From Pseudacidovorax sp. (GTDB lineage: Bacteria > Pseudomonadota > Gammaproteobacteria > Burkholderiales > Burkholderiaceae_C): 64,000 bases of DNA. The stretch spans positions 186,001 to 250,000 of the forward strand of contig NZ_JAGOPN010000007.1 in NCBI RefSeq assembly GCF_017991995.1, written 5' to 3'. This document shows, one piece after another, positions 1 to 9,716 of the stretch (position 1 is its first letter; every line of letters begins with the position of its first letter). The translations under genes were made by a program, and so were the position numbers. The notes below the pieces were generated by a model. That model did no database searches and was not told the origin of the DNA. It saw nothing but the letters and a program-made list of their open reading frames with translations.

Positions 1-2
1 GC

Positions 3-671
3 AATGCCGACAGCGGTGCCTATGCCGCCGAGGCGCCGGGCGCCGATTTCGGCCTCTCCCTGCGCCTGCAACCCACCCAGGCCGTGTTGTTGCAGGGGAA
101 GGCCGGCCTTTCGCGCAAGGGCCCCGAGGCGGCGCAAGCCAGCTACTACTACAGCCAGCCGCAACTGGCGGTGCAAGGTCGCATCGCCGTCAAAGGACAA
201 GCACCCCTGCGGGTGGAGGGACGGGCCTGGCTCGACCACGAATGGAGCGAGGCGCTGCTGCACCCGCAAGCGGTAGGCTGGGACTGGATCGGCATGAACC
301 TGGACGACGGAAGCGCCCTCACGGCCTTCCGCCTGCGCCGTGCGGACGGCAGCGCGCTCTGGGCGGGCGGCTCGTGGCGGCCGGCGGGCGGGCAAGCGCA
401 GGCCTTCGAAGACAAGGACGTGCGATTCGAGCCGCTTCGGTTCTGGACGAGCCCGCTCTCGCGGGCACGCTACCCGGTGCAGTGCCAGGTCCATACACCC
501 GCCGGCCGCTTCGAGGTCCGCGCCCTGGTCGACGACCAGGAACTGGACAGTCGCGCCTCGACCGGCGCCATTTACTGGGAAGGCCTGAGCGATCTGCTCG
601 ACACGACCGGTCGCCGCGTCGGCCGCGGCTACCTCGAAATGACGGGGTATGCGCAGGCATTGAGGCTTTGA
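3..671 (+). CDS. AttH/CrtC-like lipocalin-domain protein, 5'-truncated by window edge
   Basis: The reading frame is open from the first bases of the window to a TGA at 669-671, so the start and any signal peptide lie outside. The visible 222 residues resemble the C-terminal part of the secreted AttH / carotenoid 1,2-hydratase-like (lipocalin-like) family: a conserved WLDHEWS segment, then GWDWIGMNL and a closing GYLEMTGY stretch. In Burkholderiales such genes commonly sit at the end of an FtsX-type ABC transporter operon; that context is not visible here. The physiological substrate is unknown. A GC-rich inverted repeat directly follows the stop (about 682-709). Family assignment is from recognition of the motif pattern only. 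Confidence 0.7.
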   Translation, partial: NADSGAYAAEAPGADFGLSLRLQPTQAVLLQGKAGLSRKGPEAAQASYYYSQPQLAVQGRIAVKGQAPLRVEGRAWLDHEWSEALLHPQAVGWDWIGMNLDDGSALTAFRLRRADGSALWAGGSWRPAGGQAQAFEDKDVRFEPLRFWTSPLSRARYPVQCQVHTPAGRFEVRALVDDQELDSRASTGAIYWEGLSDLLDTTGRRVGRGYLEMTGYAQALRL

Positions 672-713
672 ACGGCGGCAAGGCCCCTGCAGTGCACTGC
701 GCAGGGCCCAAAG

Positions 714-747
714 AAAAAGCCCTTGCTGCAGAACGGCAAGGGCTTTG
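714..747 (-). terminator. Intrinsic terminator of the tRNA cluster
   Basis: An 11-bp stem (AAAGCCCTTGC on one arm) around a short loop, followed on the minus strand by TTTTTC. It lies seven bases downstream of the last tRNA-Asp gene in the direction of transcription and is well placed to end the six-tRNA transcript. Confidence 0.75.
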
Positions 748-753
748 GATGAC

Positions 754-830
754 TGGCGGAGTGGACGGGACTCGAACCCGCGACCCCCGGCGTGACAGGC
801 CGGTATTCTAACCAACTGAACTACCACTCC
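754..830 (-). tRNA. tRNA-Asp(GTC), copy 1
   Basis: A 77-nt cloverleaf read on the minus strand: acceptor GGAGTGG/CCACTCC, anticodon loop CTGTCAC giving anticodon GTC, T-loop GGTTCGAGTCC, and an encoded CCA. The mature sequence is the same as the second copy at 1111-1187. It is the promoter-distal gene of a six-tRNA array. Confidence 0.96.
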
Positions 831-877
831 TGGCAGGCAGCATTGCGCTCTGTAGACAGAGCCAAGCGCTACGAACT

Positions 878-953
878 TGGCGACCCTACGGGGATTCGAA
901 CCCCGGTACTCACCGTGAAAGGGTGATGTCCTAGGCCTCTAGACGATAGGGTC
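878..953 (-). tRNA. tRNA-Glu(TTC), copy 1
   Basis: A 76-nt cloverleaf on the minus strand with acceptor GACCCTA, D-arm CGTCTAGAGGCCTAGGACA typical of bacterial tRNA-Glu, anticodon loop CTTTCAC (TTC) and an encoded CCA. It is the substrate of glutamyl-tRNA synthetase, whose gene lies upstream in the same orientation. Confidence 0.96.
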
Positions 954-974
954 TAAACCTGGACTGGTTTGAAG

Positions 975-1050
<76 letters not shown>

Positions 1051-1110
1051 ACTGATCTTGGCTTTCACCGAGACCTTGAGATCGAAGGCTTGCGCCTGCG
1101 AACTGGAATC

Positions 1111-1187
1111 TGGCGGAGTGGACGGGACTCGAACCCGCGACCCCCGGCGTGACAGGCCGGTATTCTAACCAACTGAACTACCACTCC
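1111..1187 (-). tRNA. tRNA-Asp(GTC), copy 2
   Basis: Same 77-nt tRNA as copy 1 with anticodon GTC and encoded CCA. The 47-nt spacer joining it to the adjacent tRNA-Glu is almost the same as in the first unit (about four substitutions), so Asp-spacer-Glu was duplicated as a block. Confidence 0.96.
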
Positions 1188-1234
1188 TGGCAGGCAGCTT
1201 TGCGCTCTGCTGACAGAGCCAAGTGCTACGAACT

Positions 1235-1310
1235 TGGCGACCCTACGGGGATTCGAACCCCGGTACTCACCGTGAAAGGGTGATGTCCTAGGCCTCTAGA
1301 CGATAGGGTC
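1235..1310 (-). tRNA. tRNA-Glu(TTC), copy 2
   Basis: Same 76-nt tRNA as copy 1: anticodon loop CTTTCAC (TTC) and encoded CCA. The distance to its Asp partner equals that in the other unit; each Asp-Glu block is 200 bp. Confidence 0.96.
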
Positions 1311-1356
1311 AAAACCTTGGACGAAAGTCTTGCGACTCTCTACGACGACACCTTGA

Positions 1357-1432
<76 letters not shown>

Positions 1433-1496
1433 GTTTCGACCGACGCTTTTGACGTCGACCCTGTCAGGTGTCGAGCCTTGCATTATATGCAGGTTT

Positions 1497-2891
1497 TTAC
1501 GCGTTGCGCAATCTTTCTTGCACGGTGTCCGGAGAAAAAAGCGCGAGCACGGCGTCGAGTGAAGGCGTCTGCGGCGTGCCCATCACCAGCACGCGCACGG
1601 GCATGGCCAGGGCGGGCATCTTGAGGCCGTGCTGGGCCAGCACTTCCTTGATCGCCGCGGCGATGGAGGGCTTGTCCCAGGCCGCCACTCCGGCCAACTT
1701 CTCGGCCAGCGAAGTGATCGCCGGGCGCACAGCGTCGGTGATGTGCTGCGCGCGATCCGCCTCGCTGGCGGTGACGGGCGCGTAGAAAGCCGCGCTCCAG
1801 TCGGCCAGTGCCACGGTGGTGTCGCAGCGATCCTTGAACAGGCCGCAGATGGCTGGCAGGCGCTCGTCCGCCGTGATGCCGCGCTTGGCAAGCTGGGCTG
1901 CCACCAGCGGCGCGAGCTGGTCGTCGGCCATGGCCTTGAGGTGCTGGGCATTCACCCAGCGCAGCTTGGCCTCGTCGAACTGGGCGGCGCTGCGGCCCAG
2001 GTGGTCCAGGTCGAACCATTCCAGGAACTGCGCGCGGCTGAAGATCTCGTCGTCGCCATGGCTCCAGCCCAGACGGGCCAGGTAGTTGACCATGGCGTCA
2101 GGGAGGTAGCCCTCGTCGCGGTACTGCGTCACCGGCTTGGCGCCGTTGCGCTTGCTCATCTTCTCGCCCTGCTCGTTCAGCACGGTGGGCAGGTGGGCAT
2201 AGACCGGTGGCTCCTTGCCGAGAGCGCGGAAGATGTTGATCTGCCGCGGCGTGTTGTTGACGTGGTCGTCGCCGCGGATGACATGGGTGATGGCCATGTC
2301 GATGTCGTCGACAACCACGCAGAAGTTGTACGTGGGCGTGCCGTCGGGCCGGGCGATGACCAAGTCGTCCAGCTCGTCGTTGCGGATCTCGATGCGGCCC
2401 TTGACCTTGTCGTCCCAGGCGACGACGCCGCCGACGGGGTTCTTGAAGCGCAGCACCGGCTGCACGCCCTCGGGGACTGCCGGCAGCGTCTTGCCGGGCT
2501 CGGGCCGCCAGGTGCCGTCGTAGCGCGGCTTTTCCTTGGCGGCCATCTGGCGCTCGCGCAGAGCGTCGAGCTCCGCCACGCTCATGTAGCAGGGATAGAC
2601 CAGGCCCTGGGCCTGCATCTCCGCCAACACCGCCTTGTAGCGGTCCATGCGCTGCATCTGATAGAAGGGACCTTCATCATGGTCCAGGCCCAGCCAGGCC
2701 ATGCCTTCGATGATCACGTCGACGGCGGCCTGGGTCGAGCGCTCGAGGTCGGTGTCCTCGATGCGCAGGATGAAGTCGCCGCCAGTGGAGCGGGCGAAGG
2801 CCCAGGGGTACAAGGCCGAGCGGATGTTGCCCAGGTGGATGAAGCCCGTCGGCGACGGGGCGAAGCGGGTCCGGGTGCGTGCGTTCGTCAT
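1497..2891 (-). CDS. gltX: Glutamate--tRNA ligase
   Basis: Cytoplasmic class I aminoacyl-tRNA synthetase charging tRNA-Glu. The 464-residue product has the usual length. The HIGH-type motif is near residues 10-21 ([11 protein letters not shown]) and the KMSKR loop (EKMSKRNG) near residue 242. I chose the ATG at 2891 because the protein then begins [16 protein letters not shown], the normal family N-terminus; the frame runs further upstream but only as a shadow of metZ. The ATG overlaps the metZ stop as ATGA, suggesting translational coupling. Two tRNA-Glu genes lie downstream in the same orientation. Confidence 0.97.
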   Translation of the reverse strand: MTNARTRTRFAPSPTGFIHLGNIRSALYPWAFARSTGGDFILRIEDTDLERSTQAAVDVIIEGMAWLGLDHDEGPFYQMQRMDRYKAVLAEMQAQGLVYPCYMSVAELDALRERQMAAKEKPRYDGTWRPEPGKTLPAVPEGVQPVLRFKNPVGGVVAWDDKVKGRIEIRNDELDDLVIARPDGTPTYNFCVVVDDIDMAITHVIRGDDHVNNTPRQINIFRALGKEPPVYAHLPTVLNEQGEKMSKRNGAKPVTQYRDEGYLPDAMVNYLARLGWSHGDDEIFSRAQFLEWFDLDHLGRSAAQFDEAKLRWVNAQHLKAMADDQLAPLVAAQLAKRGITADERLPAICGLFKDRCDTTVALADWSAAFYAPVTASEADRAQHITDAVRPAITSLAEKLAGVAAWDKPSIAAAIKEVLAQHGLKMPALAMPVRVLVMGTPQTPSLDAVLALFSPDTVQERLRNA

Positions 2892-4120
2892 GCGGGAAGG
2901 GAGCTCAGGCCGCGGTCGAGGTCCGCGGCGACATCGTCGGTGTGTTCGAGGCCCACGGCCACGCGAATCAGGCCCTGGCCCACGCCAGCAGCCTGGCGCT
3001 GCGCCTCGGTCAGGCGACCGTGCGAGGTGCTGGCCGGGTGCGCGCACATGGTCTTGGTGTCGCCCAGATTGGTGGCCAGCGACAGCCACTGCATCGCGTC
3101 CAGCACATGGAAGGCGCGGCGGCGAGCCTGCTCAGGGTCGGAAGCCTTCACGTCAAAGGACAGCACCGCCCCGCCGCTGCCCGATTGCTGCGCCATGGCC
3201 AGTTCATGCTGCGGATGGCTGGCAAGGCCAGGGTAGTACACGCGCCCGACGCCGGGATGCGCCTCCAGCCAGCGCGCCAACGCCAGCGCCTTGGCGGCCT
3301 GCGCCTTCATGCGGATGTCCAGCGTCTCCAGGCCCTTGAGCACCACCCAGGCGTTGAAGGGCGCGAGCGTCATGCCGGCACTCTTGAGCACCGGCAGGAA
3401 CTTCTCCGTGACCATCTTCTGGCTGGCGCACAGCGCGCCGGCCATCACGCGGCCCTGGCCGTCGAGATACTTGGTGCCGGAGTGCATGACGATGTCGGCG
3501 CCCATGGCCATGGGCCGCTGCAACGCCGGCGTGGCGAAGCAGTTGTCCACCGCCATCAGCGCGCCGTTCTCGTGCGCCAGATCTGCCAGGGCGGCGATGT
3601 CGCACACCTCCGTCAGCGGATTGGTGGGCGTCTCGGCGAAGAGCAGCCGCGTGGTACCTGGCCGCACGGCGGCCTTCCAGGCCGCGATGTCGGTCTGCGG
3701 CACGAAGCTCGACTCGACGCCAAACTTGGCCAGGTCCGAGCCGATCAGCTTGATGGTGGAGCCGAACATCGACTGCGAGCACACCACGTGGTCGCCGGCC
3801 TTGAGCAGGCCCATGCACATCATCAGGATGGCCGACATGCCCGAGGCGGTGGACATGCAGGCCTCGGCGCCCTCGAGCGCGGCCAGGCGCTGCTCGAAGC
3901 TGGCGACCGTCGGGTTGCCGTAGCGGCCGTAGGTGAAGCCTTCCTCATCGCCGGCGAAGCGGCGGGCGGCGGACTCTGCCGACGGCTGGACGTAGCCGCT
4001 CGTCAGGTACAGCGCTTCGGAGTTCTCGCCGTACTGGCTGCGCGCCGTGGCGCGGCGCACGGCCTCGGTCTCGGGATGCAGGCCAGCCGGCAGTTCGCGA
4101 TCTTGCGGGCTCATGGTCAT
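2888..4120 (-). CDS. metZ: O-succinylhomoserine sulfhydrylase
   Basis: PLP-dependent trans-sulfuration family enzyme making homocysteine from an activated homoserine and sulfide in methionine synthesis. The 410 residues show the Cys/Met-metabolism PLP fold: [16 protein letters not shown] near the N-terminus, YGRYGNPT, and the Schiff-base lysine in [11 protein letters not shown] near residue 217. The immediate context after purF is the usual one for metZ in betaproteobacteria. The start ATG overlaps the purF stop (ATGA), and the stop overlaps the gltX start in the same way. A second in-frame ATG lies two codons later. Choice of O-succinyl over O-acetyl substrate is by family and context. Confidence 0.93.
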   Translation of the reverse strand: MTMSPQDRELPAGLHPETEAVRRATARSQYGENSEALYLTSGYVQPSAESAARRFAGDEEGFTYGRYGNPTVASFEQRLAALEGAEACMSTASGMSAILMMCMGLLKAGDHVVCSQSMFGSTIKLIGSDLAKFGVESSFVPQTDIAAWKAAVRPGTTRLLFAETPTNPLTEVCDIAALADLAHENGALMAVDNCFATPALQRPMAMGADIVMHSGTKYLDGQGRVMAGALCASQKMVTEKFLPVLKSAGMTLAPFNAWVVLKGLETLDIRMKAQAAKALALARWLEAHPGVGRVYYPGLASHPQHELAMAQQSGSGGAVLSFDVKASDPEQARRRAFHVLDAMQWLSLATNLGDTKTMCAHPASTSHGRLTEAQRQAAGVGQGLIRVAVGLEHTDDVAADLDRGLSSLPA

Positions 4121-5637
4121 TCGCTGTGGTTGGGCAGGGTCAGGCGCGAGGAATCGATGTCGGTCTCCTCAATGCGCGGACGGTTGCCGTTCATGCGCGT
4201 GATGGCCTCGGTGTCGATGTCGCCGGTGACATACACGCCGTCGAAGCAGGAGGCCTCGAAACCGCCCAGCGGCACGGCGCCGGGCGTCTTGGGCGCGGCC
4301 TTCATCACGGCGCGCTTCATGGCGTCCACGTCCTGGTAGATCAGGGCGTCGCAGCCGATGATCTGGCGGATCTCCTCGATGGTGCGGCCGTGGGCCACCA
4401 GCTCGTCCTTCGTCGGCATGTCGATGCCGTAGACGTTGGGAAAGCGCACCGGCGGCGCGGCGCTGGCCATGTAGACCTTGCGGGCGCCGGCGTCGCGCGC
4501 CATCTGAACGATCTCGCGGCTGGTGGTGCCGCGCACGATGGAATCGTCCACCAGCAGCACGTTGCGGTCCTTGAACTCGCTGGCGATCACGTTGAGCTTC
4601 TGGCGCACCGATTTCTTGCGCACCGCCTGGCCCGGCATGATGAAGGTGCGGCCCACGTAGCGGTTCTTGACGAAACCCTCGCGGTACGGCACGCCCAGCA
4701 GGTGCGCGAGCTGCGTGGCGCTCGGGCGGCTGGACTCGGGAATCGGCACGATCACGTCGATCTCGCTCGGCGGCACGGTCGAGACCACGCGCTGCGCCAG
4801 CGTCTCGCCCAGGTTCAGGCGGGCCTGATAGACGGAGATGCCGTCCAGCGTGGAATCGGGCCGCGCCAGGTAGACGAACTCGAAGATGCAGGGATGCAGG
4901 CTGGCGTTGGGCGCGCACTGGCGCGCATGCACCTGGCCTTGCAGGTCGATGAAGACGGCCTCGCCCGGCAGCACATCGCGCTCGAAGGTGAAGCCCGAGC
5001 CTTCCAGCGCCACCGATTCGCTGGCCACCATCACGCCGCCGTCAGCATTGCGGCCGAGGCACAGCGGGCGGATGCCGTACGGGTCGCGGAAGACCAGCAG
5101 GCCGTGGCCGGCGATCATCGAGATGACGGCGTAGGAGCCGCGCAGCCGACGGTGCACCGCCTCGACGGCCGTGAAGATGTCCTGGATGTGCAGGGGGATG
5201 CCGCGCGTGGCGCGCTCGATCTCGTGCGCCAGCACGTTGAGCAGCACCTCGGAATCGCTCTCGGTGTTGGTATGGCGATGGTCGGTCGAGAACAACTCGG
5301 CCCGCAGCGCATGCGCGTTGGTGAGGTTGCCGTTGTGCACCAGCACGATGCCGAAGGGCGCGTTGACGTAGAAGGGCTGGGCCTCTTCCTCGCTGTAGGC
5401 ATTGCCCGCCGTCGGATAGCGCACCTGGCCCAGGCCCGTGGTGCCCGGCAGCGCGCGCATGTTGCGGGTGCGGAACACGTCGCGCACCATGCCCTTGGCC
5501 TTGTGCATGAAGAACTTGCGCTCCAGCATCGTCACGATGCCGGCGGCGTCCTGGCCGCGGTGCTGCAGCAGCAGCATGGCGTCATAGAGCAGTTGGTTGA
5601 CGGGCGCGTTGCTGAAAACGCCGACGATTCCACACAT
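4117..5637 (-). CDS. purF: Amidophosphoribosyltransferase
   Basis: First committed step of purine synthesis: PRPP plus glutamine gives 5-phosphoribosylamine. The 506-residue protein starts MCGIVGVF, so Cys2 becomes the N-terminal nucleophile of the class II glutaminase domain (about 1-235) after Met removal; this fixes the start at 5637, with an AAGGA Shine-Dalgarno upstream. The phosphoribosyltransferase domain carries the PRPP loop VLLVDDSIVRGTTS near residues 359-372. It lies 22 bp after cvpA and overlaps metZ by four bases. Confidence 0.97.
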   Translation of the reverse strand: MCGIVGVFSNAPVNQLLYDAMLLLQHRGQDAAGIVTMLERKFFMHKAKGMVRDVFRTRNMRALPGTTGLGQVRYPTAGNAYSEEEAQPFYVNAPFGIVLVHNGNLTNAHALRAELFSTDHRHTNTESDSEVLLNVLAHEIERATRGIPLHIQDIFTAVEAVHRRLRGSYAVISMIAGHGLLVFRDPYGIRPLCLGRNADGGVMVASESVALEGSGFTFERDVLPGEAVFIDLQGQVHARQCAPNASLHPCIFEFVYLARPDSTLDGISVYQARLNLGETLAQRVVSTVPPSEIDVIVPIPESSRPSATQLAHLLGVPYREGFVKNRYVGRTFIMPGQAVRKKSVRQKLNVIASEFKDRNVLLVDDSIVRGTTSREIVQMARDAGARKVYMASAAPPVRFPNVYGIDMPTKDELVAHGRTIEEIRQIIGCDALIYQDVDAMKRAVMKAAPKTPGAVPLGGFEASCFDGVYVTGDIDTEAITRMNGNRPRIEETDIDSSRLTLPNHSE

Positions 5638-5659
5638 GGGAGATCCTTGATTTCCTGAA

Positions 5660-6145
5660 CTACGGAAGGTAGCTGGCCAGTTTCTGCGGCAGCGCGGGCT
5701 TGAGACCCTGCAATGCCGCATCGATGAAGGGCGCGCCGGCCGACTCGCGCCACCAGGCCTGGTCGTGCCAGGCCATCACATGAACCACCACGGCGATCGC
5801 CAGCAGCGCCACGGCTGCGCGGGCGGCGCCGAATAGTGCGCCGAGCGACCGATCCACCGGCCGCAGCCCGGCCACGGTGATCAGGCGGCGCGTCATCGAC
5901 GCAATGGCGCCGCCCACGAAGGCGACGACGATGAAGATGAGCGCAAACGCCACCCCGTAACGCCAAGGTGCCTCCGGTTCACCGAAAGGCAAGACCGCAG
6001 CCAGACTGCCCGCCAGCCACTGCGCACACAGGAAGGCCGCGACCCACCCCGCCAGCGACAGCACTTCATAAACCAGCCCGCGCCACAGGCCCATCAGCAT
6101 CGACACCGCGATCAGCATCACGGCGATCCAGTCGAAGAGCGCCAT
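5660..6145 (-). CDS. cvpA: CvpA family inner-membrane protein
   Basis: A 161-residue protein with about four hydrophobic segments (roughly residues 5-22, 28-48, 62-85 and 102-125), matching the colicin V production protein family. CvpA is almost always encoded directly upstream of purF in proteobacteria, as here. Its exact molecular role is unsettled; links to envelope stress and colicin V export are known for E. coli. No extracellular catalytic motif is visible. Confidence 0.93.
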   Translation of the reverse strand: MALFDWIAVMLIAVSMLMGLWRGLVYEVLSLAGWVAAFLCAQWLAGSLAAVLPFGEPEAPWRYGVAFALIFIVVAFVGGAIASMTRRLITVAGLRPVDRSLGALFGAARAAVALLAIAVVVHVMAWHDQAWWRESAGAPFIDAALQGLKPALPQKLASYLP

Positions 6146-6157
6146 GGCGCAGCGCGA

Positions 6158-7084
6158 TCAGAGTGTGAGCACGGCAGCCGGCAGGGCCAGCGCCTTGATG
6201 CGGGCGGCGGCCTTGTCGGCGTCGGCACGCGAGGAAAAGGGCCCGACCCGCACCCGGGTGCGCTCGCCCTGGGGCGTCTTCGCCACATGGGTGTACGTCT
6301 TGAGACCGGCACGCTCCAGCTTCTGGCGCGTTTCCTGGGCCTTGGCGGCGTCGGCGAAGGCGCCCACCTGGACCACAAAGCGTCCGGCGACCTCGGCGGG
6401 TGCTGCGGCCGCGGGCTGTGCCTGCGCCACGACCTGCTGCTGCGGGGCCTTGCCTTCGAGCAGGGCGCGGGCGCGGGCGCCGTCGTCGCGGCCCGGCGCC
6501 GGCGCCGGCGAGGCTGGCTTGGCGGGCTCGGGCTTCGAGGGCTCGGCCTTGGCGACCTCGCTCTTGGCTTCGGTCTTGGGGGCCTCGGACTTGGTCACCG
6601 GCGTCTTGGCCGGTTCAGGCTTGGCGTCGACACGCGCTGGCTCCGTGCGCGGTGCCTCGCTCTTGGCCGGTTCGGAACTGGCAACGGCCTCGCGGCGCGG
6701 CTCCGGTACCGCGGCAGGGGGCGCCACCGCCACCTCACTGCCATCGGCGCGTTCCGTGATCACACCATTGGCGGGCGGCGGCAAGGCGATGCCGCCGGAA
6801 GCGCTGCGCGAGGTGTCGGCCGCCGGCGCCTCCGCCTGTGCCAGCGGCTTGACCTTGGCCCGGTCCGGCATTTCGATGGGAATGTCGACGGCCACGGGCC
6901 GCGGCTGGGTGTCGAACAGGAGGGGAAAGCCGATCACGCCGAGTAGCACCAGCACGGCGGCGCCGACGAGGCGGTGTCGCGCGCGGCGGCGCAGCGATTC
7001 GACGCTTTCGGCCGGTGCGGCCGAGACGTTGCCGCGGCCTTCCTTGCCCGGGGAACCTTTGGATCGAAGCTTGAAGAAAGCCAT
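6158..7084 (-). CDS. SPOR-domain membrane protein (DedD-like)
   Basis: The 308 residues comprise a short basic cytoplasmic N-terminus, one transmembrane segment (about 39-57), a long Ala/Pro/Lys/Glu-rich periplasmic linker (about 70-230), and a C-terminal SPOR domain (about 233-308, beginning FVVQVGAF). SPOR domains bind denuded peptidoglycan at the septum, so a cell-division role similar to DedD or FtsN is expected. It sits between folC and cvpA, the same place as dedD in E. coli. The linker is low-complexity, with repeated KSEAPK/KPEPAK-type units. Confidence 0.9.
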   Translation of the reverse strand: MAFFKLRSKGSPGKEGRGNVSAAPAESVESLRRRARHRLVGAAVLVLLGVIGFPLLFDTQPRPVAVDIPIEMPDRAKVKPLAQAEAPAADTSRSASGGIALPPPANGVITERADGSEVAVAPPAAVPEPRREAVASSEPAKSEAPRTEPARVDAKPEPAKTPVTKSEAPKTEAKSEVAKAEPSKPEPAKPASPAPAPGRDDGARARALLEGKAPQQQVVAQAQPAAAAPAEVAGRFVVQVGAFADAAKAQETRQKLERAGLKTYTHVAKTPQGERTRVRVGPFSSRADADKAAARIKALALPAAVLTL

Positions 7085-7155
7085 GTGGACGTCGAATCCC
7101 CGAGCGGAGCGGCTGTCTGGCGGACGAAGGGCGAATAGCGCCGCAGCGACCGAAT

Positions 7156-8463
7156 TCAGGTACCCGGCTGCAGATGCCGGGCTGTCAGCCGGGGCACACC
7201 GTGCGCGAGAACACCGCCGACGGTGAAGAAAGAACCAAAGACGACGATTCTATCAGCCGGGTCTGCCGCCGCCGTGGCCGCGGAGAGGGCCGCCATGGGG
7301 TCGGCGTGCAGGGAGGCACTGGCGTCCGTGCGGCGGTTCAGCGCCGTCCACATGCGCATCAGGTCCGCGGCCCGCGCGGCGCGCGGCGTGGGCAAGTCCG
7401 TAAAGTACCAGCGATCCACCAGGGGGCCCAGGCGTTCGAAGATGGGCGCCAAGTCCTTGTCTGCCATGGCGCCGAAGACGGCATGCGTGACCGGAAAGAA
7501 GCCCATCGCGTCCAGGTTCTCGGCCAAGGCCGCCGCCGAATGCGGGTTGTGGGCCACGTCCAGCACCAGCGCCGGCTGGCCGGGCACGATCTGGAAGCGG
7601 CCCGGCAGCTCGACGGTGGCAAAGCCCTGGCGGATGGCCTGGGCCGACACCGGCAGCCGCGGGCGCAGGGCCTCCAGCGCCGCCAGCACGCCCGCCGCAT
7701 TGATCAGTTGGTTGGCGCCGCGCAACGCCGGATAGGCCAGGCCCGCATAGCGGCGCCCACGGCCCGACCAGGCCCACTGCTGCTTGTCGCCGCTGACGGT
7801 GAAATCGCGGCCGGAGAGCCACAGGTCGGCGCCCAGGTCCTCGGCGCGGGCCACCACGCTGCGCGGCGGCATCGGATCGCTCACGATGGCGGGCCGGCCC
7901 GCGCGCAGGATGCCGGCTTTTTCCGTGCCGATGCTTTCACGGTCGGTGCCGAGGAATTCGATGTGGTCGATGTCCACGCTGGTGATCACGGCGCAGTCGG
8001 CATCGATGATGTTGACGGCGTCGAGCCGGCCGCCCAGGCCGACCTCGAGGATCGCGGCATCGAGGCCCGAGGCTGCCATGCACGACAGGATGGCGAGGGT
8101 GGTGAACTCGAAATACGTCAGCGCAACGGCTTCGCCGCCGGCCGTGCGCGCGGTCTCGACGGCGTCGAAATGCGGCAGCAGCGCCTCGCCCTCGACCGAT
8201 TGCCCGCCGATGCGCAGGCGCTCCTCGAAATGGACCAGGTGCGGCGAGGTGTAGACGCCGGTGCGGTAGCCGGCCTGGGCCAGGATGGCCTCCAGCATGG
8301 CGCAGGTGGATCCCTTGCCGTTGGTGCCGGCCACGGTGATGACAGGGCAGGTCAGCGCGAGGCCCATGCGCCGTGCCACGGCCTGGACCCGGTCCAGCCC
8401 GAGGGCGATGTTCTTGGCATGCAGTTGCTCGGCGTAGGCGAGCCAGTCGGCGAGGGTCTTCAT
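7156..8463 (-). CDS. folC: Bifunctional dihydrofolate synthase/folylpolyglutamate synthase
   Basis: Mur-ligase family enzyme that adds glutamate to dihydropteroate and to folates. The 435-residue product starts MKTLADWLAYAEQLH; the P-loop VAGTNGKGST is at about residues 42-52, followed by YTSPHLVHFEERLRI. The frame extends upstream to 8616, but the family N-terminus fits the ATG at 8463. No good Shine-Dalgarno precedes it. It heads the visible minus-strand block; accD, often upstream in this order, is replaced here by an unrelated plus-strand gene. Confidence 0.94.
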   Translation of the reverse strand: MKTLADWLAYAEQLHAKNIALGLDRVQAVARRMGLALTCPVITVAGTNGKGSTCAMLEAILAQAGYRTGVYTSPHLVHFEERLRIGGQSVEGEALLPHFDAVETARTAGGEAVALTYFEFTTLAILSCMAASGLDAAILEVGLGGRLDAVNIIDADCAVITSVDIDHIEFLGTDRESIGTEKAGILRAGRPAIVSDPMPPRSVVARAEDLGADLWLSGRDFTVSGDKQQWAWSGRGRRYAGLAYPALRGANQLINAAGVLAALEALRPRLPVSAQAIRQGFATVELPGRFQIVPGQPALVLDVAHNPHSAAALAENLDAMGFFPVTHAVFGAMADKDLAPIFERLGPLVDRWYFTDLPTPRAARAADLMRMWTALNRRTDASASLHADPMAALSAATAAADPADRIVVFGSFFTVGGVLAHGVPRLTARHLQPGT

Positions 8464-8624
8464 AGGAGGGCGGCATTGTCGCCGAGCCCTCTGACGCGCT
8501 CCCCGGCCCCGAACCAATGACCGGCCAAGCGACGGGAGATGCCCCGGGACGGCGCTCGCCGCGCCGCGGCAGGGGGCGCGCCGCGCGCCACGGGCCGCCA
8601 ACGGCTGAGGCATCATCGCGCCCC

Positions 8625-8978
8625 ATGATCGACGTCTACGGCATCCCCAACTGCGACACCGTCAAGCGCGCCCGCACCTGGCTCGACAGCCAGGGCCAGG
8701 CCTACACCTTCCACGACTTCAAGAAGCAGGGCGTGCCCGAGACGGCCCTCGCCCGCTGGCTGGCGGCCCTCGGCTGGGAGCCGCTGGTCAACCGCCGCGG
8801 CACCACCTGGCGGCAACTGGACGAAAGCGCGCGCCAGGCGGTGGTCGACGCCGATTCGGCCGCCGCCGCCCTGCGCGCCAACCCCAGTCTGGTGAAGCGC
8901 CCGGTCGTCGAATGGCCGGGTGGCGCGGTTACCGTTGGTTTCGATGCCGACACCTGGAAGGCCCGCATCGGCCATTGA
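8625..8978 (+). CDS. ArsC/Spx-family reductase-like protein (YffB type)
   Basis: A 117-residue thioredoxin-fold protein of the ArsC/Spx family: MIDVYGIPNCDTVKRAR at the N-terminus with a single cysteine (Cys10), FHDFKKQGV and a NPSLVKRPV loop. This matches the YffB/Spx-like subgroup found in many proteobacteria, not the genuine arsenate reductase (compare 62950-63306, with NPACGTSRNT). Function in proteobacteria is not established; a thiol-related role is possible. The frame extends to 8517, but the family start fits ATG 8625. It is divergent from folC. Confidence 0.85.
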   Translation: MIDVYGIPNCDTVKRARTWLDSQGQAYTFHDFKKQGVPETALARWLAALGWEPLVNRRGTTWRQLDESARQAVVDADSAAAALRANPSLVKRPVVEWPGGAVTVGFDADTWKARIGH

Positions 8979-9057
8979 GGGATTGAACCCGCCGCAACGG
9001 GTGGCGTCCAATCGAGGTTGCGGCGCGTCCGCCGCCTCTCACACGCAGGAGATGTCC

Positions 9058-9630
9058 ATGACCTTCCCCCGTCCATCGCTCGGCGCTCTGGCCTTGGCCG
9101 TGCTCGGCAGCCTCGCCGCCCCGACCTTCGCCCAGAGCCAACCCCAGTACGCCGAGGGCCGCGTGCTCTCGAGCACCCCGGTCGTCGAGAACGGCCGCAC
9201 CAGCTACAGCGTGCGCTACGAGTACAACGGCCGCACCTACACCACCCGCACCGACACGCCGCCCGGCCAGACCATCGGCCTGCAGGTGAGCGACCTGGGC
9301 GTCAGCACCTACCCGGTGACGCCGCAGCCGAGCATGCAGACGGGCCAGGTTCCGCCTCCTGCCGGCAACACCTACGCCACCCGCGCCCCTTGGGAGCAGG
9401 TGGCCCCGGAGCCCGGGGTCGTGGTGTCGAATGCACCGATGCCCGTTGCCGCGCCCCAGGCCGTCGTGGCGCCCGGCTATCCCGTCTACACGACCACGTA
9501 CCCGGCGCCCGTCTATTACCCCGCCCCGGTGGCTGCGCCGGTCTATGCCTACCCGTCGCCTTATGTTTACCCGCCGGTGGGCCTGTCGCTCAACTTCGGC
9601 TACTCGCGCGGCTGGCACCGGCGCTGGTGA
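9058..9630 (+). CDS. Secreted Pro/Tyr-rich protein of unknown function
   Basis: A 190-residue protein with a Sec signal peptide (hydrophobic stretch about 8-20, cleavage after TFAQ). A central segment repeats the NGRTxY motif (ENGRTSYSVRYEYNGRTYTTRT), recalling short outer-membrane-lipoprotein-like folds, and the C-terminal half is rich in Pro, Tyr, Val and Ala, ending LSLNFGYSRGWHRRW. I do not recognise a named family. ATG 9058 was chosen over 9052 and 8920 because AGGAG at 9047-9051 is spaced six bases from it. Confidence 0.75.
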   Translation: MTFPRPSLGALALAVLGSLAAPTFAQSQPQYAEGRVLSSTPVVENGRTSYSVRYEYNGRTYTTRTDTPPGQTIGLQVSDLGVSTYPVTPQPSMQTGQVPPPAGNTYATRAPWEQVAPEPGVVVSNAPMPVAAPQAVVAPGYPVYTTTYPAPVYYPAPVAAPVYAYPSPYVYPPVGLSLNFGYSRGWHRRW

Positions 9631-9716
9631 GCGAGCCCGGCAGGGCTGCGCCGGTGCGCGACCGACCGGCCCCTAGAATCCGCGGCCCTGTTCCATCCTC
9701 CTCATCGCTGCAGTCC

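Noticed and set aside
8625-8978. Second arsenate reductase
   Set aside because: Has a single Cys in PNCDTV and lacks the NPxCxTSR motif; belongs to the YffB/Spx-like branch.
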